Position numbers and translations under genes: made by a program
NCBI GenBank assembly: GCA_963794475.1
Contig: CAWCDW010000003.1
Coordinates: 496,001-560,000, forward strand
Reading direction: 5' to 3'
From: GAS188 sp963794475
GTDB taxonomy: Bacteria > Pseudomonadota > Alphaproteobacteria > Rhizobiales > Beijerinckiaceae
DNA: 64,000 bases
The notes under the pieces: generated by a model
The model's database searches: none
Seen by the model: only the letters and a program-made list of their open reading frames with translations
What the model was told of the DNA's origin: nothing
Part shown: positions 1 through 7,985 of the stretch, piece by piece
How the letters are laid out: the number at the start of each line of letters is the position of its first letter
Position numbering within the stretch: the stretch's first letter is position 1

Positions 1-813
1 CACCCAATCGATGAGGTGGTCCCCATCGCCGCCGCCGCCTGTGGTCACCAGCACAAATTGCCCGCGTGCGACGGGCGGGTATTCGACGAAATGGGGTTCG
101 AGCGGCAAATCGCGCCGCAAATAACCGGTGTAACGAATGCGCTGTTCGACGCCTTTGGGCAAGCCGAGGCTCGCCAGAGGCTCGTGAAAGCTCCTCAATC
201 CGTAGACGACGACATCGTCGTAATGGCGCAAAAGCGCGTCCGCCGCGCCCTTGCGCTCCCATTCGCGGCGCAAGAGCGCCGGATCGTCCATCACATCGCG
301 AACGCCGAGCACGATATGCGCTCCGCGGCGCTTCATCATCTCGAGCGTCGGCAAGAGTTCGCCGCGAAAACCGGCCGGCTCCTTGTCGACGACCAGAAGA
401 TCCGGCGAAAATATCGCGGCGGTCTCTCGGATGATGGCCTCGCGCAAGCTCACGGCCTCGTCGAGGTCGACCTTGAGGTTCATGCTCGTGTAATCGCCGT
501 TCGGTTGCTTCACCACGCCCGGCACGCGCACATAATCGACGCCATTGCCGTATTCGAAGCTGCCGACAACAGGCGAACCCGATATAATGAGGATCGAAAG
601 GCCGGGATGGGCCTGGACAAGCGCATTGGCGATGGCGCGCGTGCGCCGCAGATGGCCGAGCCCGAAGGTGTCATGGCTGTAGAAGAGGGCGCGACGGGCC
701 ACCCGCGAGGCCTTGCCATGCTCGTCAAACGACGCAGCCCCGTTCGCCAAACCCATCTCGACTTCCCGCTTGGCCAACTCGAGCGCATGGCGCGACTCGA
801 GTCCGACACCCAT
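1..813 (-). CDS. Predicted glycosyltransferase (COG4671-like), C-terminus off the left edge
   Basis: Reading the minus strand gives an uninterrupted frame from an ATG at 813 to the window edge, so about 271 residues are visible and the C-terminus is missing. The segment FYSHDTFGLGHLRRT (about residues 44-58) followed by LIISGSPVVGSFEYG is typical of the family of predicted GT-B-fold, MurG-like glycosyltransferases that carry a glycine-rich GLGH nucleotide-sugar loop near the start. A TTGGGGG-like late segment (TTGGGGDGDHLIDWV) begins the second Rossmann half at the edge. The ATG at 813 is the first in-frame start; there is no clear Shine-Dalgarno. It diverges from the ABC-like gene starting at 976, so the 160-base gap should hold both promoters. 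Substrate cannot be told from sequence. The family call is from recognised motifs, the pairing with the ABC cassette is inference. Confidence 0.75.
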   Translation of the reverse strand, partial: MGVGLESRHALELAKREVEMGLANGAASFDEHGKASRVARRALFYSHDTFGLGHLRRTRAIANALVQAHPGLSILIISGSPVVGSFEYGNGVDYVRVPGVVKQPNGDYTSMNLKVDLDEAVSLREAIIRETAAIFSPDLLVVDKEPAGFRGELLPTLEMMKRRGAHIVLGVRDVMDDPALLRREWERKGAADALLRHYDDVVVYGLRSFHEPLASLGLPKGVEQRIRYTGYLRRDLPLEPHFVEYPPVARGQFVLVTTGGGGDGDHLIDWV

Positions 814-975
814 CGCTTGGCAGTCATGCCCAATTCGCGCATTATATAACCATTCGGCCGCGGCCGGAAAGGGCGCGGCGAAACCCGCCGCGATCGCGTC
901 GCGGCCCGCGGATTGGAAAGGCTAGCCTCTGAACCGGCGGCTCGGACGGCGGTGACGAGGAAAAGGCGGCGATTA

Positions 976-3831
976 GTGGCCAAAATCGACAAGAGCTTCT
1001 TTCGCTATGTCTGGCGGAACAGTCGGCGCGAGCAGATCTCCATACTGGCGGTCGTGCTGGCGTCCCTGCCCCTGTATTTCTGGTCGCTCGACTTGCCGAA
1101 ATCGATCGTCAATGACGCGATCCAAGGCCGCGCCTTCAAGAACGGCTCAGCGACCATCAAGGCGTTCAAGATCGTACTCACCCTTCCCGACTTTCTCGGC
1201 GGGAAATCCTACGAGCTCTTCGCCGGGCTCGACATGGAGCGGGCCACCTATTTGTTTGCGCTGAGCATGTTGTTCTTCGTGCTCGTCCTGATCAACGGCG
1301 GCTTCAAATGGCTCATCAACCTGCAGAAGGGCGTGATGGGCGAGCGCATGCTTCGCCGCCTGCGCTTCGATCTCGTGCGCCAGCTCACCTGGTTCGCGCC
1401 GGAGGAGATCCGCGGCATGAAGCCGGCCGAGGCGGCGAGCATGATCAACAACGAGGTCGAACCGATCGGCGTCTTCATTGGCGATGCCTTCGTGCAACCG
1501 GCGTTTCTTGGCACGCAAGCGCTCACCGCGCTCGTTTATATCCTGGTGCAAAGCGTCTGGCTCGGCATCGCGGCGGGCGGGATCGTCGCGGTCCAGGGCG
1601 TCATCATCCCGATCTTGCGCCGCGAGCAGATCCGCCTCGGAAAGCAGCGCCAGATCGCCTCACGCCAGCTCGCCGGGCGCATCGGCGAGATCGTCGAGAG
1701 CTCGCCCGCGATCCGCGCCCACGCCACCGACTTTTACGAGCGCTCCGAGATCGGCTCGAGGCTCGGGAGCCTCTTCTTCATCAGGCTCGACCTCTACAAC
1801 CGCAAATTCGCGGTGAAGTTTCTCAACAATCTTCTGGCCCAGCTCACCCCCTTCTTCTTCTATACCGTCGGGGGCTACCTGGCGCTCAAGGGAAGGCTGG
1901 ACGTCGGCCAGCTCGTCGCCGTCATCGCGGCCTATCGCGACCTGCCCCCACCCGTGAAGGAGCTGATCGATTGGGATCAGCAGCGCAACGACGTCTCCGT
2001 CAAATACGAGCAGATCATCGAGCAATTCGACGTCGACGAGCCGGAGGAAGGCGAGGAGCTCGCCGCCCCCGAAGACATCGCGCATTGCCCCAAGATCACG
2101 GTCGATGCCTTGTCGGTCAGCGATCTGCACGGCGCGCCGCTCGTCGAGAACGTCACCTTCTCGATCGACCACCCCGGTCACATCACGCTCGCCGGCCCGC
2201 CGGGAAGCGGCGGGGAGATCGTGGCGCGCGCGCTCGCCCATCAGATCACGCGCTGGCGAGGGACTATTCGCCTGAACGGCCAGGACGTCTCGCGCCTGCG
2301 CTCGGGCTCGCTGGCGCGCGTGATGGCCTATGCCGGGCCCGAGCCGGTGCTGTTTCCAAGCACCATCCGCGACAACGTCGTCTATTCACTGCGCCGCAGG
2401 CCTCCCGAGCTCCCGGGGCCGCCCCTTCCCAAGGAGGAGGCGAAGCGCCGCCATGAAGCCGAGCGCAGCGGCAATCCGCTCGAGGCGCCCGGCGACGATT
2501 GGCTCGATTTCGCCGCGGCCGGCGTGAAGAGCGCGGTCGAGCTCGACCACCGGATCTTGCAGCTCTTCGCGCTTCTTGGTTTCGAGGAGGATATTTACCG
2601 GCTCGGCCTTCTTGGGAAGATCCGGGCCGCGGACGACGAAAAGCTCGGCCGAGAATTCGTCGCCATGCGCGAGGCCATCCGCGAAAGGCTCAGCCAGGAA
2701 GGCAAGTCGCGCCTCGTCGAGCCCTTCGATCCGAAGCTCTTCAACTCGAACGCGACGATCGGCGAGAATCTTCTCTTCGGCGTGCCGGTAGGTGAGGTTT
2801 TCGCCGAGCACAACCTGCCTTCCAACCCTTATGTGAGCAAGGTCATCGAGGCCGACGGGCTGGCGGTGCGGCTTGCCGAGATCGGCTTCAAGCTCGCCGA
2901 AATGATGCTCGAAATGTTTGCGGGCGTGCAGGCGGGAAATCCGCTCTATGAACGCTTCTCCTTTCTCGCGGCGAGCGATCTTCCGGGTTTTCAAGAGATC
3001 GTTAACCGGTCGAGATCGCGGCGGCGGAGCGAGACGACGGCGGATCGCGACAAGCTGATCTCGCTCGCGGCGGCCTATGTCGAGCCGCGTCACCGCCTCG
3101 GCCTTCTCGATGAGGCCACGCGGCAGGCGATCGTGCGGGCCCGCGCGCGTTTGCGCGAGATGATCCCGGAGTCGCTCGCAAGCTCGGTCGAGTTCTATGA
3201 TCCGCAGGCTTATTGCAGCGCCGCGCCGGTGCGGGACAATCTGCTCTTCGGCCGTGTCGCCTATGGCATCGCCAACGCGCAAGAACAGGTCTCGGCGGTG
3301 ATGAAATCGGCGCTTGCCGACAGCGGCTTTCTGAACACGGTCTACCGCATCGGGCTCGACTATCAGATCGGCGCGCATGGCCGCCTTTTGTTCCCGCGCC
3401 AACGCGCGGCTCTCGATCTCGCACGCTGCCTCGTCAAGAATCCGGCGATTCTCATTCTCGACGACGCGCTACGCGCTTTCCCGGGCATGGAGGCCAAGGC
3501 GATCCTCCAGAGCCTGGCCGAGGAGTTTAAGGCCCGCGTCTTGATCACGGCGCTTCCGGGGCTCGATGACGCCGTGCCCTTCGATCTCAAGATCAACTTC
3601 GACAAGGGGCGCGTCGTCGGCATCGACAAGGGTGCCGAAGCCCCCGCGCCGACCGGCGAGATCGGCGTCGTCGCTCGCGAGGCGGCCGCGGAGAAGCGCG
3701 CGCAGGAACCGTCGCAAGAAGCCGCGCAGAATGCCCAGCCAGATATGGAAGGGAAGCCGCGGCAAGAAACGCCGGCGCAAGACGATGAAGGCCAAGATGA
3801 AGGCGCGGTTCAGAGGCAGGTGGCCGAATGA
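976..3831 (+). CDS. ABC transporter transmembrane protein with degenerate ATP-binding regions
   Basis: A 951-residue protein. The GTG at 976 is preceded by GAGGAAAAGG at good spacing and is preferred over an in-frame TTG at 913. Residues about 20-340 look like an ABC-exporter membrane domain (several hydrophobic helices and a KGVMGERMLRRLRFDLVRQL coupling segment typical of ABC exporters). The ATPase part is abnormal. The Walker A position reads GPPGSGGE (about 407-414), lacking the lysine. A signature-like FPRQRAALDLARCL (about 806) lacks LSGGQ, and the Walker B-like ILILDDAL (about 825) has Asp where the catalytic Glu should be. Three STIRDN/ATIGEN/APVRDN segments (about 461, 593, 747) resemble repeated Q-loop surroundings, suggesting internally duplicated and decayed nucleotide-binding domains. 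The Gln/Glu-rich C-terminal tail is probably disordered. It overlaps the next gene by four bases (ATGA), so the two are translationally coupled. Confidence 0.75.
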   Translation: MAKIDKSFFRYVWRNSRREQISILAVVLASLPLYFWSLDLPKSIVNDAIQGRAFKNGSATIKAFKIVLTLPDFLGGKSYELFAGLDMERATYLFALSMLFFVLVLINGGFKWLINLQKGVMGERMLRRLRFDLVRQLTWFAPEEIRGMKPAEAASMINNEVEPIGVFIGDAFVQPAFLGTQALTALVYILVQSVWLGIAAGGIVAVQGVIIPILRREQIRLGKQRQIASRQLAGRIGEIVESSPAIRAHATDFYERSEIGSRLGSLFFIRLDLYNRKFAVKFLNNLLAQLTPFFFYTVGGYLALKGRLDVGQLVAVIAAYRDLPPPVKELIDWDQQRNDVSVKYEQIIEQFDVDEPEEGEELAAPEDIAHCPKITVDALSVSDLHGAPLVENVTFSIDHPGHITLAGPPGSGGEIVARALAHQITRWRGTIRLNGQDVSRLRSGSLARVMAYAGPEPVLFPSTIRDNVVYSLRRRPPELPGPPLPKEEAKRRHEAERSGNPLEAPGDDWLDFAAAGVKSAVELDHRILQLFALLGFEEDIYRLGLLGKIRAADDEKLGREFVAMREAIRERLSQEGKSRLVEPFDPKLFNSNATIGENLLFGVPVGEVFAEHNLPSNPYVSKVIEADGLAVRLAEIGFKLAEMMLEMFAGVQAGNPLYERFSFLAASDLPGFQEIVNRSRSRRRSETTADRDKLISLAAAYVEPRHRLGLLDEATRQAIVRARARLREMIPESLASSVEFYDPQAYCSAAPVRDNLLFGRVAYGIANAQEQVSAVMKSALADSGFLNTVYRIGLDYQIGAHGRLLFPRQRAALDLARCLVKNPAILILDDALRAFPGMEAKAILQSLAEEFKARVLITALPGLDDAVPFDLKINFDKGRVVGIDKGAEAPAPTGEIGVVAREAAAEKRAQEPSQEAAQNAQPDMEGKPRQETPAQDDEGQDEGAVQRQVAE

Positions 3832-4271
3832 CGATCGAATCGGAAGTGCAATCCTTGCGGCAGGTCTCGATGTTTCGCGACATCGATCCGGCCAAGCTGA
3901 AGCTCCTCGCCTTCACCAGCGAGCGGCTTTCCTACGACAAGGACGATGTCTTGTTCCACCAGCACGAAATCTCCGATTCGACGTATGTGATCATCGAAGG
4001 CAAGGTCGAGGTCTGGCTCAGCGCGGGAAATGAACGCATCAAGGTGACCGAGCTCGGCGAAGGAGCGATGGTGGGAGAGATGGGCGTGCTCGTCGATCAG
4101 CCGCGCTCGGCGACCATCGTGGCCGGGTCTCACGTGGTCGCGCTCAAGATCGGTCGGGAGGTGTTCTTCGACCTTTTGCGCCAATTTCCGCAGATGTCTC
4201 TCGCGGTGATGCGCGATCTCGCCAGGCGTCTCGACGCCACCAACGCGAAGCTCTTGGCGGTCACGAGGTAG
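3828..4271 (+). CDS. Cyclic nucleotide-binding domain protein (Crp/Fnr-type sensor domain only)
   Basis: The 147-residue protein is a single cNMP-binding beta-barrel domain without a DNA-binding helix-turn-helix. It begins with a typical LRQVSMFRDIDPAKLKLLAF stretch. The phosphate-binding-cassette region reads GEGAMVGEMGVLVDQPRSAT (about residues 77-96), close to the family pattern GE-(x)-G-E-x(4,)-PRSAT, so nucleotide binding is plausible. It overlaps the upstream ABC-like gene by ATGA and is followed after about ten bases by the MBL-fold gene. With no output domain it probably acts as a regulatory subunit of a partner, the coupled ABC protein being the obvious candidate; that is inference. 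Confidence 0.85.
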   Translation: MTIESEVQSLRQVSMFRDIDPAKLKLLAFTSERLSYDKDDVLFHQHEISDSTYVIIEGKVEVWLSAGNERIKVTELGEGAMVGEMGVLVDQPRSATIVAGSHVVALKIGREVFFDLLRQFPQMSLAVMRDLARRLDATNAKLLAVTR

Positions 4272-4280
4272 CGAGCGATC

Positions 4281-5192
4281 ATGGGCAAGATGGATACTCG
4301 CGCGCCCACAGGCCTCGATGTCGCGCCGCTCGCGGCGAGCGGGATCGGCGTGCGCTTTTTCGGGGTCAGAGGCTCGATTCCGGTTCCCGGCGCGGGCACG
4401 CTGATTTACGGCGGCAATACCGCTTGCGTCGAAATTCGGGTCGACGGAAGATTGTTCATCGTCGACGCGGGCAGCGGCCTTGCGGCGCTCGGCAATACGC
4501 TCATCGGCGGGCCCGAACGCACCTTCGACATCCTGCTCAGCCATCTGCACCAGGACCACATCGTCGGGCTGCCCTTCTTCGCCCCGCTCTACGACCCGGA
4601 CCGGCATATCAAGATCCATGCGGGCAATCTCGGAGGGCAGACGCCGGAAGCGGCGTTGCGCACCATGTTCTCGCCGCCGCTTTTTCCGATCGAGCTCGAC
4701 CATAAGGCGAAGCATCTCGACTTCATTGGCTTCCGCGCCGGTGAGACCTTGCGCTTCGATGACGGGTTGAGCGTGCGCACCATTCCGTTACGCCATCCGG
4801 GCGGCGCGACCGGATATCGCTTCGACGCGGGCGGGCATGCCGTCGCCTATGTGTGCGATTTCGAGCACGCCGGCCCCGCCCCCGAGAAGGACATGATCGC
4901 CTTCGTGCGCGACTGCGACCTCGTGATTTACGACACGACCTTCACAGTCGAGGATTACATGGCTTGCAAAGGGTGGGGCCATTCGACGATCGAGGCCGGG
5001 CTCGCGCTCTGCAAAGCGGCCGGCGCCAAAAGGCTCGCCGCCTTCCATCACAACCCCGAATATGATGATGCCAAGCTCGCCGAGATCGACGCCATGCTCG
5101 AGAAAATCTCTCCCGGCTCTTTCTGCGCGCGCGAGGGCCAAGCGGTGCATTTCGACGAGATCGCTTTGTCGTCTTCCCGGTCGAACCCCTGA
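4281..5192 (+). CDS. MBL-fold metallo-hydrolase (possible phosphodiesterase)
   Basis: 303 residues. It carries the metallo-beta-lactamase motif SHLHQDHIVGLPFF (HxHxDH, about residues 89-102), a GVRGSIPVPG segment with GGNTACVEI and DAGSGLAALG ahead of it, HPGGATGYRF as the next metal site, CDFEH as the acidic ligand and a final HHNPEYDD. The layout matches the branch of the family related to RNase Z and class II cyclic-nucleotide phosphodiesterases. It lies ten bases after a cNMP-binding gene, which fits a role in cyclic nucleotide turnover, but hydrolysis of another phosphodiester is equally possible. The start ATG at 4281 is the first in frame after the upstream stop. It is the last gene of the three-gene set that starts at 976. 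Confidence 0.85.
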   Translation: MGKMDTRAPTGLDVAPLAASGIGVRFFGVRGSIPVPGAGTLIYGGNTACVEIRVDGRLFIVDAGSGLAALGNTLIGGPERTFDILLSHLHQDHIVGLPFFAPLYDPDRHIKIHAGNLGGQTPEAALRTMFSPPLFPIELDHKAKHLDFIGFRAGETLRFDDGLSVRTIPLRHPGGATGYRFDAGGHAVAYVCDFEHAGPAPEKDMIAFVRDCDLVIYDTTFTVEDYMACKGWGHSTIEAGLALCKAAGAKRLAAFHHNPEYDDAKLAEIDAMLEKISPGSFCAREGQAVHFDEIALSSSRSNP

Positions 5193-5246
5193 AGCGCCAA
5201 GGTCTTCACAAGGCGAGCCTTCGGCAGTGAAAAGGAAGAAACCGAA

Positions 5247-5539
5247 ATGGCGGGTTACCTCATCGCCAATATCACCGTCCGCGATCCCAAGGGCTTCGAG
5301 GAATACCGAAAACAGGTCGCCCCGCTCATCGCCCGCTTCAAGGGCCGATATCTCGTGCGCGGGGCGAGCTTCGCACCCTCGAGGGCAATCCGAATTTCAA
5401 GCGCCTCGTCGTGCTGGAGTTTCCATCGCTGGCCGACGCCCAGCGCTTCTACGACAGCCCGGAATACGCGCCCGTCCTCAAGCTTCGCCTGGCGAGCGCC
5501 TCGGGAGACGTGGTGCTCGTGGACGGCTATTCCGGCTAG
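5247..5539 (+). pseudogene. DUF1330 family protein, frameshifted
   Basis: The ATG at 5247 opens MAGYLIANITVRDPKGFEEY, a standard DUF1330 start (small dimeric ferredoxin-like fold, function unknown). After VRGA (about 5365) the frame changes; the next frame continues with ELRTLEGNPNFKRLVVLEF, then PSLADAQRFYDSPEYAPVLK and ends DGYSG with TAG at 5537-5539. The total span is 293 bases (3n+2), so one base appears to be missing inside the run GGGG at about 5362-5365, where the expected codons would give RGGELR. Apart from the shift every conserved residue is present. This is either a very recent null allele or a homopolymer error in the assembly. Confidence 0.8.
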
Positions 5540-5582
5540 GTGACGCGCGTGCCTCATTTGAGCACGCCCTTGCGGCTCACGA

Positions 5583-5878
5583 CTATTGGCGGATGAACGC
5601 CAAGAGATCCGCGTTGATGAGCTCCGGATGCGTGGTGCACATGCCGTGCGGGAGGCCTTTGTGGGTCTTCCGCGTGCCTTCCTCAAAAGCTTCACGGACA
5701 AAGGAGCGGAATCCGCGTAAGGGACGATTTGATCGTCATCGCCATGCAAGATCATCTGGTTGTCCCAATCATCGGCGCTCAGCGGCCATCCGTGATGAAA
5801 GACGATCGCTTGCGCATCATGGGCACCCCAATCCTTGTAGAAAATCTCGGCGCCCTCCTTAACCTTGATGAAAGGCAT
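5583..5878 (-). pseudogene. Remnant of alpha/beta hydrolase (non-heme chloroperoxidase type)
   Basis: The frame from ATG 5878 gives MPFIKVKEGAEIFYKDWG and FHHGWPLSADDWDNQM, the standard N-terminus of arylesterase/non-heme chloroperoxidase-like hydrolases (about 273 residues when intact). It then jumps straight to LHGDDDQIVPYADSA, which normally sits near the catalytic Asp about 200 residues into the protein, so the core with the nucleophile Ser and the cap region is deleted. After about VKLLRK the frame also shifts; the other frame ends with GLPHGMCTTHPELINADLLA and a TAG at 5583-5585. A deletion plus a frameshift make this a genuine pseudogene, not just an assembly error. Confidence 0.85.
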
Positions 5879-6173
5879 GGCAGGGAACTCCCTCGGTTCA
5901 GCCAGGCTTCAGGCGCACTAGCCTGCCGGTGAAATCCTTCGGTATCAATATTCGAAAGAAATGAAGACGATGTGATGTCGTCGCGTCGTTCTGAAGCTTT
6001 CAAAGCGTCGCAACCCGCTGATACTTTCCCTTATCGCGGTTTTCCGCAAATCGAGATTTTCCTTCTTCTTTTTCTTCGTTGATTTTCGAAGTGGAAACTG
6101 CCTCAATAGACATGGTCGGAACACGAGAGCGGCAGCCCGCCGCTCGCCAGTTTCGTGACAGGAGGTCTCGACG

Positions 6174-6803
6174 ATGCCGTTGACGCGAAGGGCTTTTGCG
6201 AGTCTCCCCTGGGTGGGCATGCTCGCCGCGCCGGCCCCGCGGGCCTTTGCCCAAGGGGATGACGAAGCGGCTTTTTTTGCCGGCACGGTGCAGGACAATG
6301 GCTATGTGTATCGGCGCACCAACATGGACCGGATCGACCCCGTTTGGCGCAAGCAGCTCGTCAACTATGTCCATAACGAGCAGCCCGGCACCATCGTCGT
6401 CGATACGAAGGCGCATTTCCTTTATGTGGCCTTTGAGAACAACACCGCCGTGCGCTACGGGGTAGGCGTCGGCAAGGAAGGCTTCAAATGGTATGGCCGC
6501 GCGCAAGTGGAGCGCAAAGCGGTGTGGCCCGGCTGGACGCCTCCGCCGGAAATGCTGGCGCGCCGGCCCGAGCTGCCACGCCACATGAACGGCGGCCCCG
6601 ACAACCCGCTCGGCCCGCGGGCTATGTATCTCTACCGCGACGGCCACGACCTCGATTATCGCCTGCACGGCACGGTCGAGCCGTGGAGCATCGGCTCGGA
6701 CGTGTCGAGCGGTTGCATCCGCCTCTTGCCGGAGCATGTCATCGATCTGTTCCAGCGCACGCCGGTCGGCACGAAGGTGCTGGTCCTCGAGCATCTGGTG
6801 TAA
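6174..6803 (+). CDS. L,D-transpeptidase (YkuD domain), exported
   Basis: 209 residues. The ATG at 6174 has an excellent Shine-Dalgarno (AGGAGGT seven bases upstream). The N-terminus MPLTRRAFASLPWVGMLAAP followed by APRAFAQ is an export signal with a twin-arginine-like LTRRAF. The YkuD catalytic region is seen as YRLHGTVEPWSIG (His) followed by SSGCIRLLPEHV (catalytic Cys in SxGCIR), about residues 161-187. Such enzymes make 3-3 crosslinks in peptidoglycan or attach proteins to it. The enzyme would act in the periplasm. It stands alone ahead of a gene for an OmpA-like lipoprotein, another cell-wall-binding protein. Confidence 0.92.
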   Translation: MPLTRRAFASLPWVGMLAAPAPRAFAQGDDEAAFFAGTVQDNGYVYRRTNMDRIDPVWRKQLVNYVHNEQPGTIVVDTKAHFLYVAFENNTAVRYGVGVGKEGFKWYGRAQVERKAVWPGWTPPPEMLARRPELPRHMNGGPDNPLGPRAMYLYRDGHDLDYRLHGTVEPWSIGSDVSSGCIRLLPEHVIDLFQRTPVGTKVLVLEHLV

Positions 6804-6921
6804 GCGCCAGGCCGCAAAACGAGAACCGATTTTCAAAAACTCACGCGCGGGATGAAACGGCGAAAACGGCAAGCCGGGTTGAAGTCATCATGCCCGGTCG
6901 GGGTCGAATGGAGAGGGGTCG

Positions 6922-7455
6922 ATGATCATGGGCGGATCAGTGCGGGAACTTGCAACGATGAAGCGGGGTATGGCGCTTGCCATGGCCTTGGCGCTCGCGG
7001 CCTGCGCCTCGGATTTGGCGCCGTCGCAAAAATCCTCGGCCAATGACGCAGCCGCTGGAGCCGGGCTCAACGTCCCGCCGGGCTCGAATGAGGACTTCAT
7101 CGTCAACGTCGGACGGCGCGTGTTTTTCGCAGAAAATTCGGCGGCTCTCGACGATACGGCGAAAGCCACGCTCGACAATCAAGCGGAGTGGCTTTCGAGC
7201 TATCCCGCCTACAAGGTGAAGGTGGAAGGCTTCGCCGACGAGAAGGGCAGCGCGCAGTTCAACATGCAGCTCGGGCAGAAGCGCGCCGAGGCGGTCGCCG
7301 CCTACCTCACTTCGAAAGGCATTCCGGCCGCACGGCTCAAGGCGAAGTCCTTCGGCAATGCGCCCAACCGGAAAGTGAAGGCGTGCGATGATATTTCCTG
7401 CTGGTCGCAGAACCGTCGCGCGGTGACTGTTCTCGTCACGGACGTCGAGACCTGA
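6922..7455 (+). CDS. OmpA/Pal-like peptidoglycan-associated lipoprotein
   Basis: 177 residues from the ATG at 6922, which follows GGAGAGGGG; an internal ATG at 6958 would give a shorter signal peptide and is also possible. The signal ends in the lipobox LAAC, so lipidation at that Cys is expected. The C-terminal OmpA domain spans about residues 60-175: VFFAENSAALDDTAKATLDN, then VKVEGFADEKGS and QKRAEAVAAYL, with SQNRRAVTVL at the end. The Asp and Arg of the peptidoglycan-binding site are present. It resembles Pal but no tol genes are next to it, so it may be a second OmpA-type lipoprotein. An unusual Cys pair (KACDDISCW) lies just before the terminal helix. Confidence 0.88.
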   Translation: MIMGGSVRELATMKRGMALAMALALAACASDLAPSQKSSANDAAAGAGLNVPPGSNEDFIVNVGRRVFFAENSAALDDTAKATLDNQAEWLSSYPAYKVKVEGFADEKGSAQFNMQLGQKRAEAVAAYLTSKGIPAARLKAKSFGNAPNRKVKACDDISCWSQNRRAVTVLVTDVET

Positions 7456-7479
7456 GGCGCGGAAATCGGGTGCGCGATT

Positions 7480-7827
7480 TCAATTGCGCGCGAAGCCGCG
7501 ATAGACGAAGGCACCGGCCGAAATGAGGATGACCCCGACCGCGGTGATCACGAAAGGGGCGATGAGCCAAAGGAGATAGCCGCCCTCGAGGAACCACGAC
7601 TTGACGGCTTCGAGCACCTCGCCGCGCTTGCGCTCAGCCATCGCCGGATCATCGAGGCACTTCTTCACATCGAATTGGGCGATCGTCTCCTTGCGGATTT
7701 GGCAATCGGCCAGCAAGCCCTGCTCCACATGGGCGGCCTGGCGCGCGAACACGAAGACGAAGCAAAGCACGCTCCAGGTGACGAACACCACGAGAAGAAG
7801 CCTGATCGATCCCTGGGCGAGATTCAT
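7480..7827 (-). CDS. Small membrane protein with two predicted helices, unknown function
   Basis: 115 residues. Hydrophobic stretches at about residues 8-28 (LLLVVFVTWSVLCFVFVF) and 83-107 (GGYLLWLIAPFVITAVGVIL) flank a polar middle with two Cys (ADCQIRKE, VKKCLDD), so a hairpin membrane protein with a periplasmic loop is likely. No known family is recognised. It is convergent with the OmpA-like gene, with only about 25 bases between their ends, and lies upstream of no obvious partner. Coding is supported by frame-wide composition and a clean ATG at 7827. Confidence 0.6.
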   Translation of the reverse strand: MNLAQGSIRLLLVVFVTWSVLCFVFVFARQAAHVEQGLLADCQIRKETIAQFDVKKCLDDPAMAERKRGEVLEAVKSWFLEGGYLLWLIAPFVITAVGVILISAGAFVYRGFARN

Positions 7828-7985
7828 GCGTCAGACCAATATCGTTTCGCGCTTCGCCTTTCGGCTACCGGAAGTATCGCGCCGCGATCTGAACGCCCGC
7901 TTAATGTTCACGCGCTTCGCCAAAGCCGATGAGGCTTCACCCGCGAAAGTGTGCGCCAAAGGCCGCCAAAAAAGGCGAGGCTTCC

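Noticed and set aside
6050..6090. Pyrimidine-rich TTTTCCTTCTTCTTTTTCTTCG tract before the L,D-transpeptidase
   Set aside because: Could be a regulatory or slippage tract, but there is no repeat unit or promoter pair to support a call.
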